In this document: piece after piece, positions 15,834 to 23,275 of the stretch
How the letters are laid out: the number at the start of each line of letters is the position of its first letter
Position numbering within the stretch: the first letter of the stretch is position 1
Assembly: GCA_023460795.1 (NCBI GenBank)
Contig: JAEWPC010000032.1
Span: forward strand, 1 to 35,637
Source of the DNA: Bacillota bacterium
GTDB taxonomy: Bacteria; Bacillota; Bacilli; Paenibacillales; Paenibacillaceae
Direction: 5' to 3'
DNA: 35,637 bases
Program-made: the position numbers and the translations under genes
Notes under the pieces: model-generated
What the model was told of the DNA's origin: nothing
The model's database searches: none
The model's input: only the letters and a program-made list of their open reading frames with translations

Positions 15834-17360
15834 CTATAGGTTCGCCCGCCGATTCGTTCCGGAAGTCTCGCTTGCGTGCTTCTTATTGGTCAGGAAGGCT
15901 ATCGACAAGAAGAGCCCTAGAACGGCTATGCTACCGCTTGCCCATAGCATGGCATCCATGCCGTTAACGAAAGCGCTCTTCACCGATGCCAGCAGATCGG
16001 CGGAGTTCAATTGCCGCGCGACGGCGATGCCCGAGGTCACGTTCGATCGCATCGCTTCCGCGGCTTCGTCCGTTATCCCTTCAATGGGCAGAGCCCGGCG
16101 GTACGCGGAATTCAGAATCGCGCCTAGAAGCGCCACTCCTAGCGTACCTCCGACTTGCCTCATCGCCATCGTTAACGCCGAGCCGATGCCGTTACTCTCC
16201 GCAGGCAAGGCTCCCAACGCCGCATCCATAGCCGCAGGCAACGCGAAGCCGATGCCGACGCCGCCTAGCGCAACCCAAAAAGCGATGTAAACATATTCCG
16301 TCGAGACGTCTGTCAGCGCTCCAAAGCCGAGCCCGACTGCCATCAACAAGAAGCCGATCGCGACGATCGCCTTGTCGCCTAGCTTCGCGATGAGTTTGCC
16401 GGATAGCTGCGCGCCGACGATCAAGCCGCCGATCAAGGGCAAGATACGCAGCCCCGTCGTCTGGGAATCGACGCCGTTCACCGCTTGGAAGAAGAGCGGC
16501 AATCCGAACAGCACTCCGAACATCGCGCCATTCACGAGCGTGGCGAGCGAGGCTCCCCAAGCAAATCGGCGTTCGCGGAAGAGCCCTAACGGAACGAGAG
16601 GATGAGAAGCTGTGCGTTGACGCCAAATGAACGCGACGAGCAACAGGACGCTTACTCCTACGAATAGAATCGTTCCTGCGTCTCCCCATCCTTCGTCGCC
16701 CGACCTCGTTACCCCGTAAGTCAGGGCGGCCAGCCCCCCGCTGGATAGCAGGATGCCGGGAATATCAGCTCTATTCTTATTGCCGCCATGGCTTCTTGGG
16801 AGCAAAATCGCGACGGCGATCAATGAAATCGCCACGATCGGTACATTCATCCAGAAGATCGATCCCCAAGAATATTCATCTAGCAGCCAGCCGCCCAATA
16901 TCGGTCCGAGAGGCATTCCGAGCGCGGTCGCCGTCACCCAAATCCTCGTCGCCTTCGGACGCTCTTCTTCCCTGAACAGGACTGGCAGCATCGACAAGGA
17001 AGCCGGCATCATGAACGCCGCCCCCAACCCTAGCAAAGCTCTTCCCGCGATAAGGAACCCGGCATCCTCCGCCAGCGCGCAGACGATCGACGCCCCTCCG
17101 AATAGGAACAAGGCGGAGAGCAAAATTTTCTTGCTTCCGAACCGGTCTCCGAGCAAACCCGCTGGCAGCAATGCCGCTGCCAGCACCAGATTGTAGGCGT
17201 TCGCGAACCATTGCAGTTCGCTGGTCGTCGCTTGCAATTCCTCTGCCAATACGGGCATCGCGAGATTAAGCACCGTCATGTCGAGTCCGATGACCAGCAT
17301 GCTTAACGCCAGTACCCCTAAGATCAGCCATCTTCTTGGACTGCTTTGAATGTCGTTCAT
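15834..17360 (-). CDS. MFS drug exporter, DHA2 family (14 TM)
   Basis: A 508-aa proton antiporter of the EmrB/QacA/SmvA type. Motif D1 is GLDMTVLNLAMPVLAEEL, motif A GLLGDRFGSKKILL, and motif C GPILGGWLLDEYSWG. AAGAGGAGGAG lies 8 bases before the ATG. The TetR-type gene that follows upstream on the same strand, together with a palindrome TAACTAGTTA at 17385-17394 just before the start, indicates substrate-inducible control. QacA/SmvA-like pumps export cationic biocides and dyes, but the substrate here is not known. It differs from the exporter at 4733 in all motifs, so the two are unrelated recruits. Confidence 0.93.
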   Translation of the reverse strand: MNDIQSSPRRWLILGVLALSMLVIGLDMTVLNLAMPVLAEELQATTSELQWFANAYNLVLAAALLPAGLLGDRFGSKKILLSALFLFGGASIVCALAEDAGFLIAGRALLGLGAAFMMPASLSMLPVLFREEERPKATRIWVTATALGMPLGPILGGWLLDEYSWGSIFWMNVPIVAISLIAVAILLPRSHGGNKNRADIPGILLSSGGLAALTYGVTRSGDEGWGDAGTILFVGVSVLLLVAFIWRQRTASHPLVPLGLFRERRFAWGASLATLVNGAMFGVLFGLPLFFQAVNGVDSQTTGLRILPLIGGLIVGAQLSGKLIAKLGDKAIVAIGFLLMAVGLGFGALTDVSTEYVYIAFWVALGGVGIGFALPAAMDAALGALPAESNGIGSALTMAMRQVGGTLGVALLGAILNSAYRRALPIEGITDEAAEAMRSNVTSGIAVARQLNSADLLASVKSAFVNGMDAMLWASGSIAVLGLFLSIAFLTNKKHASETSGTNRRANL

Positions 17361-17384
17361 TTTCCTACTCCTCCTCTTTAAAAC

Positions 17385-17394
17385 TAACTAGTTA
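17385..17394 (-). promoter_or_regulatory. TetR-type operator before the exporter gene
   Basis: Perfect palindrome TAACTAGTTA between the exporter start (17360) and the repressor stop (17430). Its half-site TAAC/GTTA is the same as in the operator at 18134-18145 in front of the tetR gene. Confidence 0.6.
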
Positions 17395-17429
17395 TTTATA
17401 AATAATGAAATAACAACCGCCGACCTTAT

Positions 17430-18116
17430 TTACAGGTGCGACGGGTGCATTAAGCCGCTAATGACGAAGCTTGCGGTCTGCTCCTTGGCTAGCTCTATGT
17501 CTTCCTCGGTATGGGTCTCCATCCCGATGCTGAAGGACTTGAACCGCGTTAACGTCAGCGTGGAGAAGAATACGTTATTCATGAGGAATAGCGGGAAGAA
17601 CGTCGGATCGAGATCGGAACGAAGCAATCCGTTGTGCTTAGCCTTCTTGGCAATCTCTAGGAATAAAGAGGTATCGTCCGGACGATACGTAATTTGATTC
17701 CACGTCTTCCATTCCTCCGCCGCTTCCCAGGCGAATATTTTCATGAAACGAGGATGGTCCATCAGGAATTGAAACGAATGTGTCACGATCGTTGCGATAT
17801 AGCGCTTGAATTTGGTTGCGTCGGTTGTGAGCGATTCGTCCATCTGCAGCTTCCCGACCACTTCGTTAAGCACTCGGTCGCCCAATTGGTCCGCCCGCTT
17901 CACGACCTCGGTGTAGAGTCCGATTTTATCCTGAAAATATTGGTAAATCAGGCTCTTATTGTAGCCTGACGCTTTCGCGATCGCATCAACCCGTGCGGCG
18001 GAGTATCCTTGCTCGGCGAATATTTGCTCGGCTGCGTCCAATATCGTTTCTTTGGTCTTCGCGGCATCGTAGGTCTTCTTCGTTCTAGTTGACGGGCCTG
18101 ACGTATCGTTCACCAC
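17430..18116 (-). CDS. TetR-family repressor
   Basis: A repressor of about 228 aa. The HTH is near residues 20-65 after the chosen start: TILDAAEQIFAEQGY, ARVDAIAKASGYNKSLIYQY. The C-terminal ligand domain is all-helical. The longest frame begins with a TTG at 18167, but that start lies upstream of the promoter -10 and operator found here and cannot be on the transcript. The first usable codons are GTG at 18116 or 18113, without an obvious Shine-Dalgarno. It probably represses both itself and the DHA2 exporter downstream. The gene is 69 bases upstream of the exporter in the same direction. Confidence 0.9.
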   Translation of the reverse strand: MVNDTSGPSTRTKKTYDAAKTKETILDAAEQIFAEQGYSAARVDAIAKASGYNKSLIYQYFQDKIGLYTEVVKRADQLGDRVLNEVVGKLQMDESLTTDATKFKRYIATIVTHSFQFLMDHPRFMKIFAWEAAEEWKTWNQITYRPDDTSLFLEIAKKAKHNGLLRSDLDPTFFPLFLMNNVFFSTLTLTRFKSFSIGMETHTEEDIELAKEQTASFVISGLMHPSHL

Positions 18117-18133
18117 CGTTTTTATTTTTATAA

Positions 18134-18174
18134 CTAACTGGTTAGATTTTAATCGCTCGATTGCCAATTGTCAA
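18134..18174 (-). promoter_or_regulatory. tetR promoter with autoregulatory operator
   Basis: On the minus strand TTGACA (18169-18174), 17 bases, TAAAAT (18146-18151). The palindrome CTAACTGGTTAG follows directly at 18134-18145, over the expected start site. Its half-sites match the operator before the exporter. Confidence 0.8.
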
Positions 18175-18197
18175 GCCGCTTCGCCTATCCCTATAAT
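18168..18197 (+). promoter_or_regulatory. Promoter of the cysteine-cluster gene, back to back with the tetR promoter
   Basis: TTGTCA (18168-18173), 18 bases, TATAAT (18192-18197), 22 bases before the start codon. The -35 hexamer occupies the same bases as the -35 of the minus-strand tetR promoter, so only one polymerase could bind at a time. Confidence 0.65.
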
Positions 18198-18219
18198 GAG
18201 GTGAAGGAGGAATCGCCAT

Positions 18220-18474
18220 ATGGAATGTAGAATAGGCTGCGCTGCGTGCTGCATCGCGGTATCGATCTCCTCCCCCATTCCCGGCATGCCGGAAGGCAAA
18301 CCAGCCGGCGTACCCTGCGTGAATCTAACGGAGGATTACCGGTGCGCCTTATTCGGCAAGCCTGAACGCCCTGCCGTCTGCGGCAGCTTGCCGCCTTCCC
18401 TCGAGATGTGCGGAACGACGAACGAAGAAGCCCATGCGTACCTGAGCGCGCTCGAACAGGCGACTCGCCCATAA
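18220..18474 (+). CDS. YkgJ-like cysteine-cluster protein
   Basis: An 84-aa protein with eight cysteines. Four are in the N-terminal MECRIGCAACCIAV cluster, and the others are in VPCVNL, YRCALF, AVCGSL and EMCGTT. This is the zinc- or iron-sulfur-chelating arrangement of the YkgJ/UPF0153 family, and the length is typical of the short form. AAGGAGGAA lies nine bases before the ATG. Molecular role is unknown in the family. It is transcribed alone from a strong promoter that overlaps the tetR promoter, and is followed by a hairpin at 18488-18509. Confidence 0.85.
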   Translation: MECRIGCAACCIAVSISSPIPGMPEGKPAGVPCVNLTEDYRCALFGKPERPAVCGSLPPSLEMCGTTNEEAHAYLSALEQATRP

Positions 18475-18487
18475 GATTGATGACAAG

Positions 18488-18509
18488 AAGGCACTCCTCC
18501 GGGTGCCTT
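18488..18509 (+). terminator. Hairpin terminator after the cysteine-cluster gene
   Basis: AAGGCAC (18488-18494) pairs with GTGCCTT (18503-18509), followed by TCGTCG. The short T-run makes it moderate in strength. Confidence 0.6.
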
Positions 18510-18588
18510 TCGTCGTGCGTTCGCATGCATACGACAGCACCCCATTAAGGAAGATTAGATACGATCTACATACATGGAGGTATTACGC

Positions 18589-19317
18589 ATGCTGCTTCGC
18601 CGTTCGGGCGTTCTTGTCGCCTGTCTTCTCTTGTCGTCGCACGCGACGGCTTGGTCGGCTCCTAACAACAGCCGGGAGTATTATGAAGCTCGTAACGATA
18701 TCGTCTGGGAAGTTCCGACGAAGGAGCAGGTCATCGCCTTGACGTTCGATGACGGCCCCGATCCGAAGGATACGCCGGCGATCTTGAACCTGCTGCGACA
18801 ATACGAAGCTAAGGCGACCTTCTTCGTCGTGGGCCAACGCGTTGAGGAATATCCTGAATTGGTCATTCGGGAAACGCTGGAGGGGCATGAAATCGCGAAT
18901 CACACGTACAGTCACCCCTATTTCAATCGACGAGCTACGAATGAGAAGATCCGTTCGGAGATGGAGAAGACCAATGACGCGATCCTGCAAGTCACCGGAC
19001 AGCAGCCTCATCTTTTCCGTCCGCCCGGCGGGTATTACAGCGAGCAATTAGTCCGCGTGTCGAAATATTTTCATTATCAAATCGTCCTATGGTCTTGGCA
19101 TCAAGACACGGAGGATTGGAACACGCCGGGAGTAGATAAAATCGTGAACAAAGTGTTGAACAACGCACGCAACGGGGATATCGTCTTGTTCCACGATTAT
19201 GTGGAGGGGCGCACGCAGACCGTGGCTGCTTTGGCAAGGATCTTGCCCGAGTTGAAGAGAAGGGGCTTCCGATTCGTCACGGTGTCCGAGCTGCTCTCGT
19301 TCAAGCGGCGATCCTAA
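18589..19317 (+). CDS. Exported polysaccharide deacetylase (NodB/CE4 domain)
   Basis: A 242-aa secreted enzyme from the ATG at 18589, with GGAGGT seven bases upstream; the ATG at 18574 contains that ribosome site in its own codons. Residues 1-24 are a signal peptide (LLRRSGVLVACLLLSS, then AWSAP). The CE4 motifs are all present: TFDDGPD (D54, D55), the metal-binding HTYSHP, RPPGGYY, DTEDW and the C-terminal VLFHDY with the catalytic His. CE4 enzymes remove N-acetyl groups from peptidoglycan or chitin-type polymers using a divalent metal. The size and single domain fit PdaA/PdaB-like Bacillota enzymes, but which cell-wall substrate applies is not shown. It is a single-gene unit converging on the methyltransferase gene with 9 bases between stops. 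Confidence 0.92.
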   Translation: MLLRRSGVLVACLLLSSHATAWSAPNNSREYYEARNDIVWEVPTKEQVIALTFDDGPDPKDTPAILNLLRQYEAKATFFVVGQRVEEYPELVIRETLEGHEIANHTYSHPYFNRRATNEKIRSEMEKTNDAILQVTGQQPHLFRPPGGYYSEQLVRVSKYFHYQIVLWSWHQDTEDWNTPGVDKIVNKVLNNARNGDIVLFHDYVEGRTQTVAALARILPELKRRGFRFVTVSELLSFKRRS

Positions 19318-19326
19318 GATCCTAAG

Positions 19327-19929
19327 CTACTTGCGGGAGTCCAGAACGAACATCGACGCGTCTTGTCCCATGAAAACCCGCTCCCCGGTATAGAAGGTCC
19401 TAGAGCGGATATCCTTAAACCCGATGGCCGTCATGAGGTCCGCCAGCTCATCCTGGTTAAACCCGTTATGGACGAGCTCCGAAGATACCTTGTCGTTCTT
19501 ATCGAAATCGACGATGAGCAGATGCCCTCCGTCGTTCAGCACTTCATATAGCCTGGCCAGAACGGGTTGGACATCGGGAATATGCAGCAGAACCTGCGCC
19601 ATGAAGATATAGTCCGCGTGCAACCCAGCCAAGGCTTCTTGTTCGAAGTCGAAACACAACGTATCCGCGTTCCGAATGTCCAGCTCGGCAATCTTCCGCT
19701 TGATCTGGTCGATCATGCCCGGGGAGGTATCCAGGAACAGCATGGACCTGAATTCGTCCAGCAAATTCATCCCTACTAACCCGGTCCCGCAACCGAAGTC
19801 GATGGCGCTCTTGCTCTTGGCATCCGCGAGGTATTCGCGGATGGCTTCCGCGGAAGCTTCGGCGATTCGGATTCTTTCGGGCGTGTCGTACGTCCCGGCG
19901 ATCATTTCGAACTTATCGGTATTGGCCAT
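19327..19929 (-). CDS. Class I SAM-dependent methyltransferase
   Basis: A 200-aa Rossmann-fold methyltransferase. The start is the ATG at 19929 with GGAGAG seven bases upstream; the longer frame would overlap the epoxide hydrolase gene. Motif I is AIDFGCGTGLVG at about 43-54, the acidic end of strand 2 is LFLDTSPGMI, and motif IV is YIFMAQVLLHI. The FDFEQE and LLIVDFDK segments are typical of UbiE/Tam-like small-molecule methyltransferases. It lies 40 bases after the epoxide hydrolase and is probably the third gene of the MarR > hydrolase > methyltransferase transcript. Substrate unknown. Confidence 0.88.
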   Translation of the reverse strand: MANTDKFEMIAGTYDTPERIRIAEASAEAIREYLADAKSKSAIDFGCGTGLVGMNLLDEFRSMLFLDTSPGMIDQIKRKIAELDIRNADTLCFDFEQEALAGLHADYIFMAQVLLHIPDVQPVLARLYEVLNDGGHLLIVDFDKNDKVSSELVHNGFNQDELADLMTAIGFKDIRSRTFYTGERVFMGQDASMFVLDSRK

Positions 19930-19969
19930 GTGCGTCTCTCCAATCTGCAGCTTGTTTGTTCCGCTGGTC

Positions 19970-21202
19970 TCAGCGCCTGCCTCGGAAGGTGCGCCGCAAA
20001 TCATCGATCCACTGATCCGGGATTTCCCACGGAATGAAGTGCCCGCCCCGTTCATGCGCTGCGATGTTCACATGATTATACCAGGCGGCGCGGTCGCTAT
20101 CCAGAAAATGGCGCACCCGATCCTCGGTTGTTATGCCCGGCGGATTCTCATATCCTACGAACGTTATGCCGGTTGGCGCTTCAACGACGGGCCAGCGCCC
20201 ATGCGCCGGCGTCCATGGATAGCGATTCGCGTTCGCGTATATGCGCATGGAGGTTTCAATGGCGTTGTTGACCCAGTATATAGTGGCATGCGTAAGGATA
20301 TCGTCCTTCGTAAAGACGTTCTCCACGTTGCCTTTGTTGTCGCTCCATCTCATCCATCGCTCCAAGATCCATGCGAGCATGCCGACCGGGGAGTCGCTTA
20401 ATCCGTAAGCGAGCGTTCCGGGATCAAGAATGTGTACCGCAAGATGCGACGCGAAACGCCGGTCGAACTCTAGAATCCGCGACCGGATGTTCTCAGGAAT
20501 GTCGTCCGGAATAGACTGGCCCCTGGCAAGATCCCAGGCGCGGTCTCCGTTAAACAAGCTTAGCTTCTGCGCGGACCCGATATGAATCGCATAGAGCTCG
20601 TCGCTATATTTGTGCCCCAGCTGTCCCGTCACGAGTGCTCCCACGTCGCATCCCGCCGCCGCGTATTTCTTGTAGCCTAGCAGCTCCGTCATCAAGATAT
20701 GCCATAGATCGGCGATTTTCCAGAAGTTCATGTCCGGGTTGTTAGGAAGCGGCGTCGAAAATCCGAAGCCCGGGAGCGACGGCACGATAACGTCGAAGGC
20801 TTCGGCCGGATCGCCGCCATATGCGCCGGGATCGGCTAACGGATCGATAACCTTGGACCAATGCCAGAACGTCCATGGCCAGCCATGGGAGAGAATCAAA
20901 GGGATGGGTTTAGGTCCGACACCGGGCTTACGCATAAAATGCACCGGGACACCGTCAATAACCACATGATAGTGTTCGTAGGCATTGATCGCTCGTTCGG
21001 CTTGGCGCCAGTCATAATCGTTCACCCAATAATCGACGAGTTCTTCAAGATAGAGACGGCTGACGCCGTAGTACTCGTCCCGATTGCCGGCATCGAGCGG
21101 CCATCTGGTGGACTGAACCCGATTCCGGAGATCGGATAGAACCTCTTCCGGTACATGGATCGAACTCGGTTGGAGCGTGAAGGATGTCTTTGTCATCGCC
21201 AT
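19970..21202 (-). CDS. Epoxide hydrolase (alpha/beta hydrolase with EHN domain)
   Basis: A 410-aa enzyme from the ATG at 21202. The N-terminal lid domain (EHN) covers about 8-110 (SSIHVPEEVLSDLRNRVQST, WPLDAGN). The alpha/beta core follows with oxyanion HGWP (106-109), the loop PSLPGFGFS, and the nucleophile Asp D186 in AAGCDVGAL. The catalytic base is probably H388 in HERGGHFIPWE, and the two lid tyrosines are expected in the YWVNN to YANANRYPW region. Such enzymes open epoxides to diols by a covalent ester. The nucleophile elbow reads GCDVG rather than the common GGDWG, which keeps the Asp but changes its neighbours. It sits between a MarR repressor 26 bases upstream and a methyltransferase downstream. 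Confidence 0.88.
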   Translation of the reverse strand: MAMTKTSFTLQPSSIHVPEEVLSDLRNRVQSTRWPLDAGNRDEYYGVSRLYLEELVDYWVNDYDWRQAERAINAYEHYHVVIDGVPVHFMRKPGVGPKPIPLILSHGWPWTFWHWSKVIDPLADPGAYGGDPAEAFDVIVPSLPGFGFSTPLPNNPDMNFWKIADLWHILMTELLGYKKYAAAGCDVGALVTGQLGHKYSDELYAIHIGSAQKLSLFNGDRAWDLARGQSIPDDIPENIRSRILEFDRRFASHLAVHILDPGTLAYGLSDSPVGMLAWILERWMRWSDNKGNVENVFTKDDILTHATIYWVNNAIETSMRIYANANRYPWTPAHGRWPVVEAPTGITFVGYENPPGITTEDRVRHFLDSDRAAWYNHVNIAAHERGGHFIPWEIPDQWIDDLRRTFRGRR

Positions 21203-21227
21203 ATTCCATCTCTCATATTCAATAAAT

Positions 21228-21686
21228 TTATTCTTGCTTTCGGTGATGATTCCCGGCATCGGCTAGATGCAATAACGCCGGTATCGCGGAAGCGATCGCT
21301 TGTCGTTCCTCGGGCGTGAGCTCTTCCATGAATCCCGAGAGGTGCGCGATCCTCTCCGTACGCCGGGATTGAATAATGTCGGCCCCCCTTTCGGTGAGAT
21401 GTACGAGAACGACTCTACCGTCTTTCGGATCGGGCCTGCGTTCCACTAACCCGTCTTTCTCGAGCCGGGTGACCAGCTGCGTCATCCCGGACTGCGTAAC
21501 TTGCTCGTTGGCCGTTAATTCGGTGAGCCGCATGGGGCTCCTGCGAGACAAGGTGTGCAGGACCGAAAGAGTCGTAAAACTTAATTTGTCGCTAGACGGC
21601 AGTCGAATGATGATTCTCGTCAATTCTTCGAATGCCATCGCGAAGTCGGCGGCGTTGCGTTCGTTAAGGGTATCGTTAGTTTTCAT
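21228..21686 (-). CDS. MarR-family repressor
   Basis: A 152-aa winged-helix regulator. The recognition region is MRLTELTANEQVTQSGMTQLVTRLEKDG, given here as two segments: LTELTANEQVTQSG and MTQLVTRLEKDGL. The wing is RPDPKDGRVVLVHLT. Helices at both ends form the dimer interface. It is the first gene of the epoxide hydrolase-methyltransferase operon and its promoter spacer contains a long palindrome (21707-21729), so it probably represses its own operon until an aromatic or electrophilic ligand binds. The start codon has only a weak binding site (CGGATG). Confidence 0.9.
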   Translation of the reverse strand: MKTNDTLNERNAADFAMAFEELTRIIIRLPSSDKLSFTTLSVLHTLSRRSPMRLTELTANEQVTQSGMTQLVTRLEKDGLVERRPDPKDGRVVLVHLTERGADIIQSRRTERIAHLSGFMEELTPEERQAIASAIPALLHLADAGNHHRKQE

Positions 21687-21706
21687 GCATCCGATTATAT
21701 CACTAA

Positions 21707-21735
21707 TTTATATAAGTTCCTAATATAAATGTCAA
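21707..21735 (-). promoter_or_regulatory. marR-operon promoter with palindromic operator inside the spacer
   Basis: On the minus strand TTGACA (21730-21735), 17 bases, TATAAA (21707-21712). The whole interval 21707-21729 is an imperfect 23-bp palindrome with arms TTTATAT and ATATAAA and inner AG/CT, so a bound MarR dimer would sit exactly between the two boxes. Confidence 0.75.
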
Positions 21736-21784
21736 TTAAGAAGGAGTTCTTCGCTCTCCCGAGCAACCAAACTCCTTGGTATGC

Positions 21785-22276
21785 CTATTTAACAAAGGCT
21801 TCCGCTTTGGCCGAATCGGTGAAATAACTCATTTCCGCAGGCGAAGGCGCCTTATGCGCCGAGCTCTGCGTCATGTTCTCCCGACGATCGTCCGAGCAGT
21901 CCCCGTCCCTTCTAAACTTCCCCTCCGCTATTTTCATATCGATAAAATCGACGACCTGCTGCAGAGAGGCGATCTGGCTGACGATGTTAGCCCGGTGGCT
22001 CCTGACGCGTTCCACCAGCTCGGGATCATCCGCGGGATCGGCATCGGCGGTAACCGCCATGAATGGCCGCATTTCCTCGAGCGGCATCCCCGTCTTCTTC
22101 AAACAAGAGATGAGCCGGAGAGCATCGACATCTTCCTGCCGGTAGACGCGATGACCGTTGTCCTTCCGGTTCGCCCTCGGCAGCAAGGCGATTTTCTCGT
22201 AATAGCGAATCGTATCTTGAGTAATCCCGAGTTGATCGGCGGCTTGTTTGATCGTATAAGTTGGTCCTTCCTTCAC
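21785..22276 (-). CDS. MerR-family transcriptional regulator
   Basis: A 163-aa regulator with the MerR winged helix at 7-75: YTIKQAADQLGITQDTIRYY, then NGHRVYRQEDV. A dimerising coiled coil follows at about 85-125 (VERVRSHRANIVSQIASLQQV). There is no metal-binding Cys pair in the coiled coil and only one Cys in the tail, so it belongs with the aldehyde- or electrophile-type or orphan MerR proteins rather than metal sensors. It is divergent from an SDR gene whose promoter has the MerR hallmark 19-bp spacer and a perfect palindrome, so it is the likely activator of that gene. Confidence 0.9.
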   Translation of the reverse strand: MKEGPTYTIKQAADQLGITQDTIRYYEKIALLPRANRKDNGHRVYRQEDVDALRLISCLKKTGMPLEEMRPFMAVTADADPADDPELVERVRSHRANIVSQIASLQQVVDFIDMKIAEGKFRRDGDCSDDRRENMTQSSAHKAPSPAEMSYFTDSAKAEAFVK

Positions 22277-22314
22277 CCTAATCCCTCCCTATGATGGATC
22301 TTTACTCCGTGCGC

Positions 22315-22345
22315 TTGACTTGGAGTCGACTCCAAGTATTAGAAT
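22315..22345 (+). promoter_or_regulatory. MerR-controlled promoter with 19-bp spacer
   Basis: TTGACT (22315-22320), 19 bases, TAGAAT (22340-22345). A perfect 20-base palindrome, ACTTGGAGTCGACTCCAAGT, at 22318-22337 fills the spacer. MerR proteins twist such over-long spacers to allow transcription. The SDR start codon is 37 bases downstream of the -10 box. Confidence 0.9.
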
Positions 22346-22381
22346 GTGCACACATCATCTCATAGGAGGAGGCAACGCGCA

Positions 22382-23275
22382 ATGAACAAAAACCATCGTG
22401 AAGGTATCGCATTGATTACCGGCGCAAGCGCAGGGATTGGACTGGAATTAACTCGGAGGCTGGTGTCGGAGGGCTGGCAAGTGGTTGCCGTGAACCGCTC
22501 CGACTTGCCCCTGGAGGATACAGCACTCCAGGCAGCCGTCAAGGAAGGAAGGCTTCGAATCTATAAGACGGCCGATCTTGCCGATTATGCCAGCCTGAGA
22601 GGAACGTTGGAGCAGATCAAAAGCAAGGAGCAGCGGATCGACATTCTGTTCAACAACGCCGGAGGGTCCTTCCCCGAGCTGCTCTACTCGAAGCAAGGAC
22701 GCGAGAAGCATTATGAGCTGCTGACCGTCGTGCCTTATATCGTGCTGATGGAATTGATGGAGCTTATAAGACGCGGCACCCGCAAAACGGTAATCAATAC
22801 GTCGTCCTCGGCTTTCAAATTCACGAAGGAGTTCACGATCGAGACCCTGGAGCGTCCCGCCCGTTTCCGCAAGCTGCTCGGTCCTTATGCGACTTCGAAG
22901 CTGGCGCTATCGCTATGGACGCAAGCCATCGCGCCGCGGCTAGCCCTTGACGGCATCAACATACGCAGCGTCGATCCGGGCGGCAACAATACGCTTCGGA
23001 AAGATAAAAAGTCCGGCCTGCCTATCCTCGTTACTTTCATGATGAAACTGTTCTTCTCTCCGCCAACCCATGGGGCTGGCCAGCTGTATGAAGGCGCGCT
23101 AGGGGAGCACCGGGAGAAGACCGGCGTATTCGTGGTCAAAGGTCGGCTTGCGGAAGTCAAATTCGCCGACCAAGCGCGGAACGTCCTGGAACGAGTTCAT
23201 GCGATATACGAGAACGAATATTTAACCGGGCACGCTACTCCAGCTTCCGCTTCATCTGCTGCCGGTATTCGGTAG
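22382..23275 (+). CDS. SDR-family oxidoreductase (retinol-dehydrogenase-like branch)
   Basis: A 297-aa short-chain dehydrogenase from the ATG at 22382, with AGGAGGAGG upstream. The upstream GTG of the long frame lies within the promoter. The motifs are TGASAGIG near residue 15, FNNAGGS, the catalytic Ser in VINTSSSAFKF and YATSK. At about 300 aa and with a long C-terminal region (KLFFSPPTHGAGQLYEGAL), it resembles the WW-oxidoreductase/retinol dehydrogenase-like branch more than FabG. It is controlled by the divergent MerR protein, suggesting an inducible detoxification of an aldehyde or ketone. Its last 13 codons overlap the converging yesN-type gene by 41 bases. Confidence 0.88.
   Translation: MNKNHREGIALITGASAGIGLELTRRLVSEGWQVVAVNRSDLPLEDTALQAAVKEGRLRIYKTADLADYASLRGTLEQIKSKEQRIDILFNNAGGSFPELLYSKQGREKHYELLTVVPYIVLMELMELIRRGTRKTVINTSSSAFKFTKEFTIETLERPARFRKLLGPYATSKLALSLWTQAIAPRLALDGINIRSVDPGGNNTLRKDKKSGLPILVTFMMKLFFSPPTHGAGQLYEGALGEHREKTGVFVVKGRLAEVKFADQARNVLERVHAIYENEYLTGHATPASASSAAGIR

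Noticed and set aside
19676..20401. 241-codon plus-strand ORF
   Set aside because: It is antisense to the methyltransferase and epoxide hydrolase genes, has no ribosome site and no recognisable domain.
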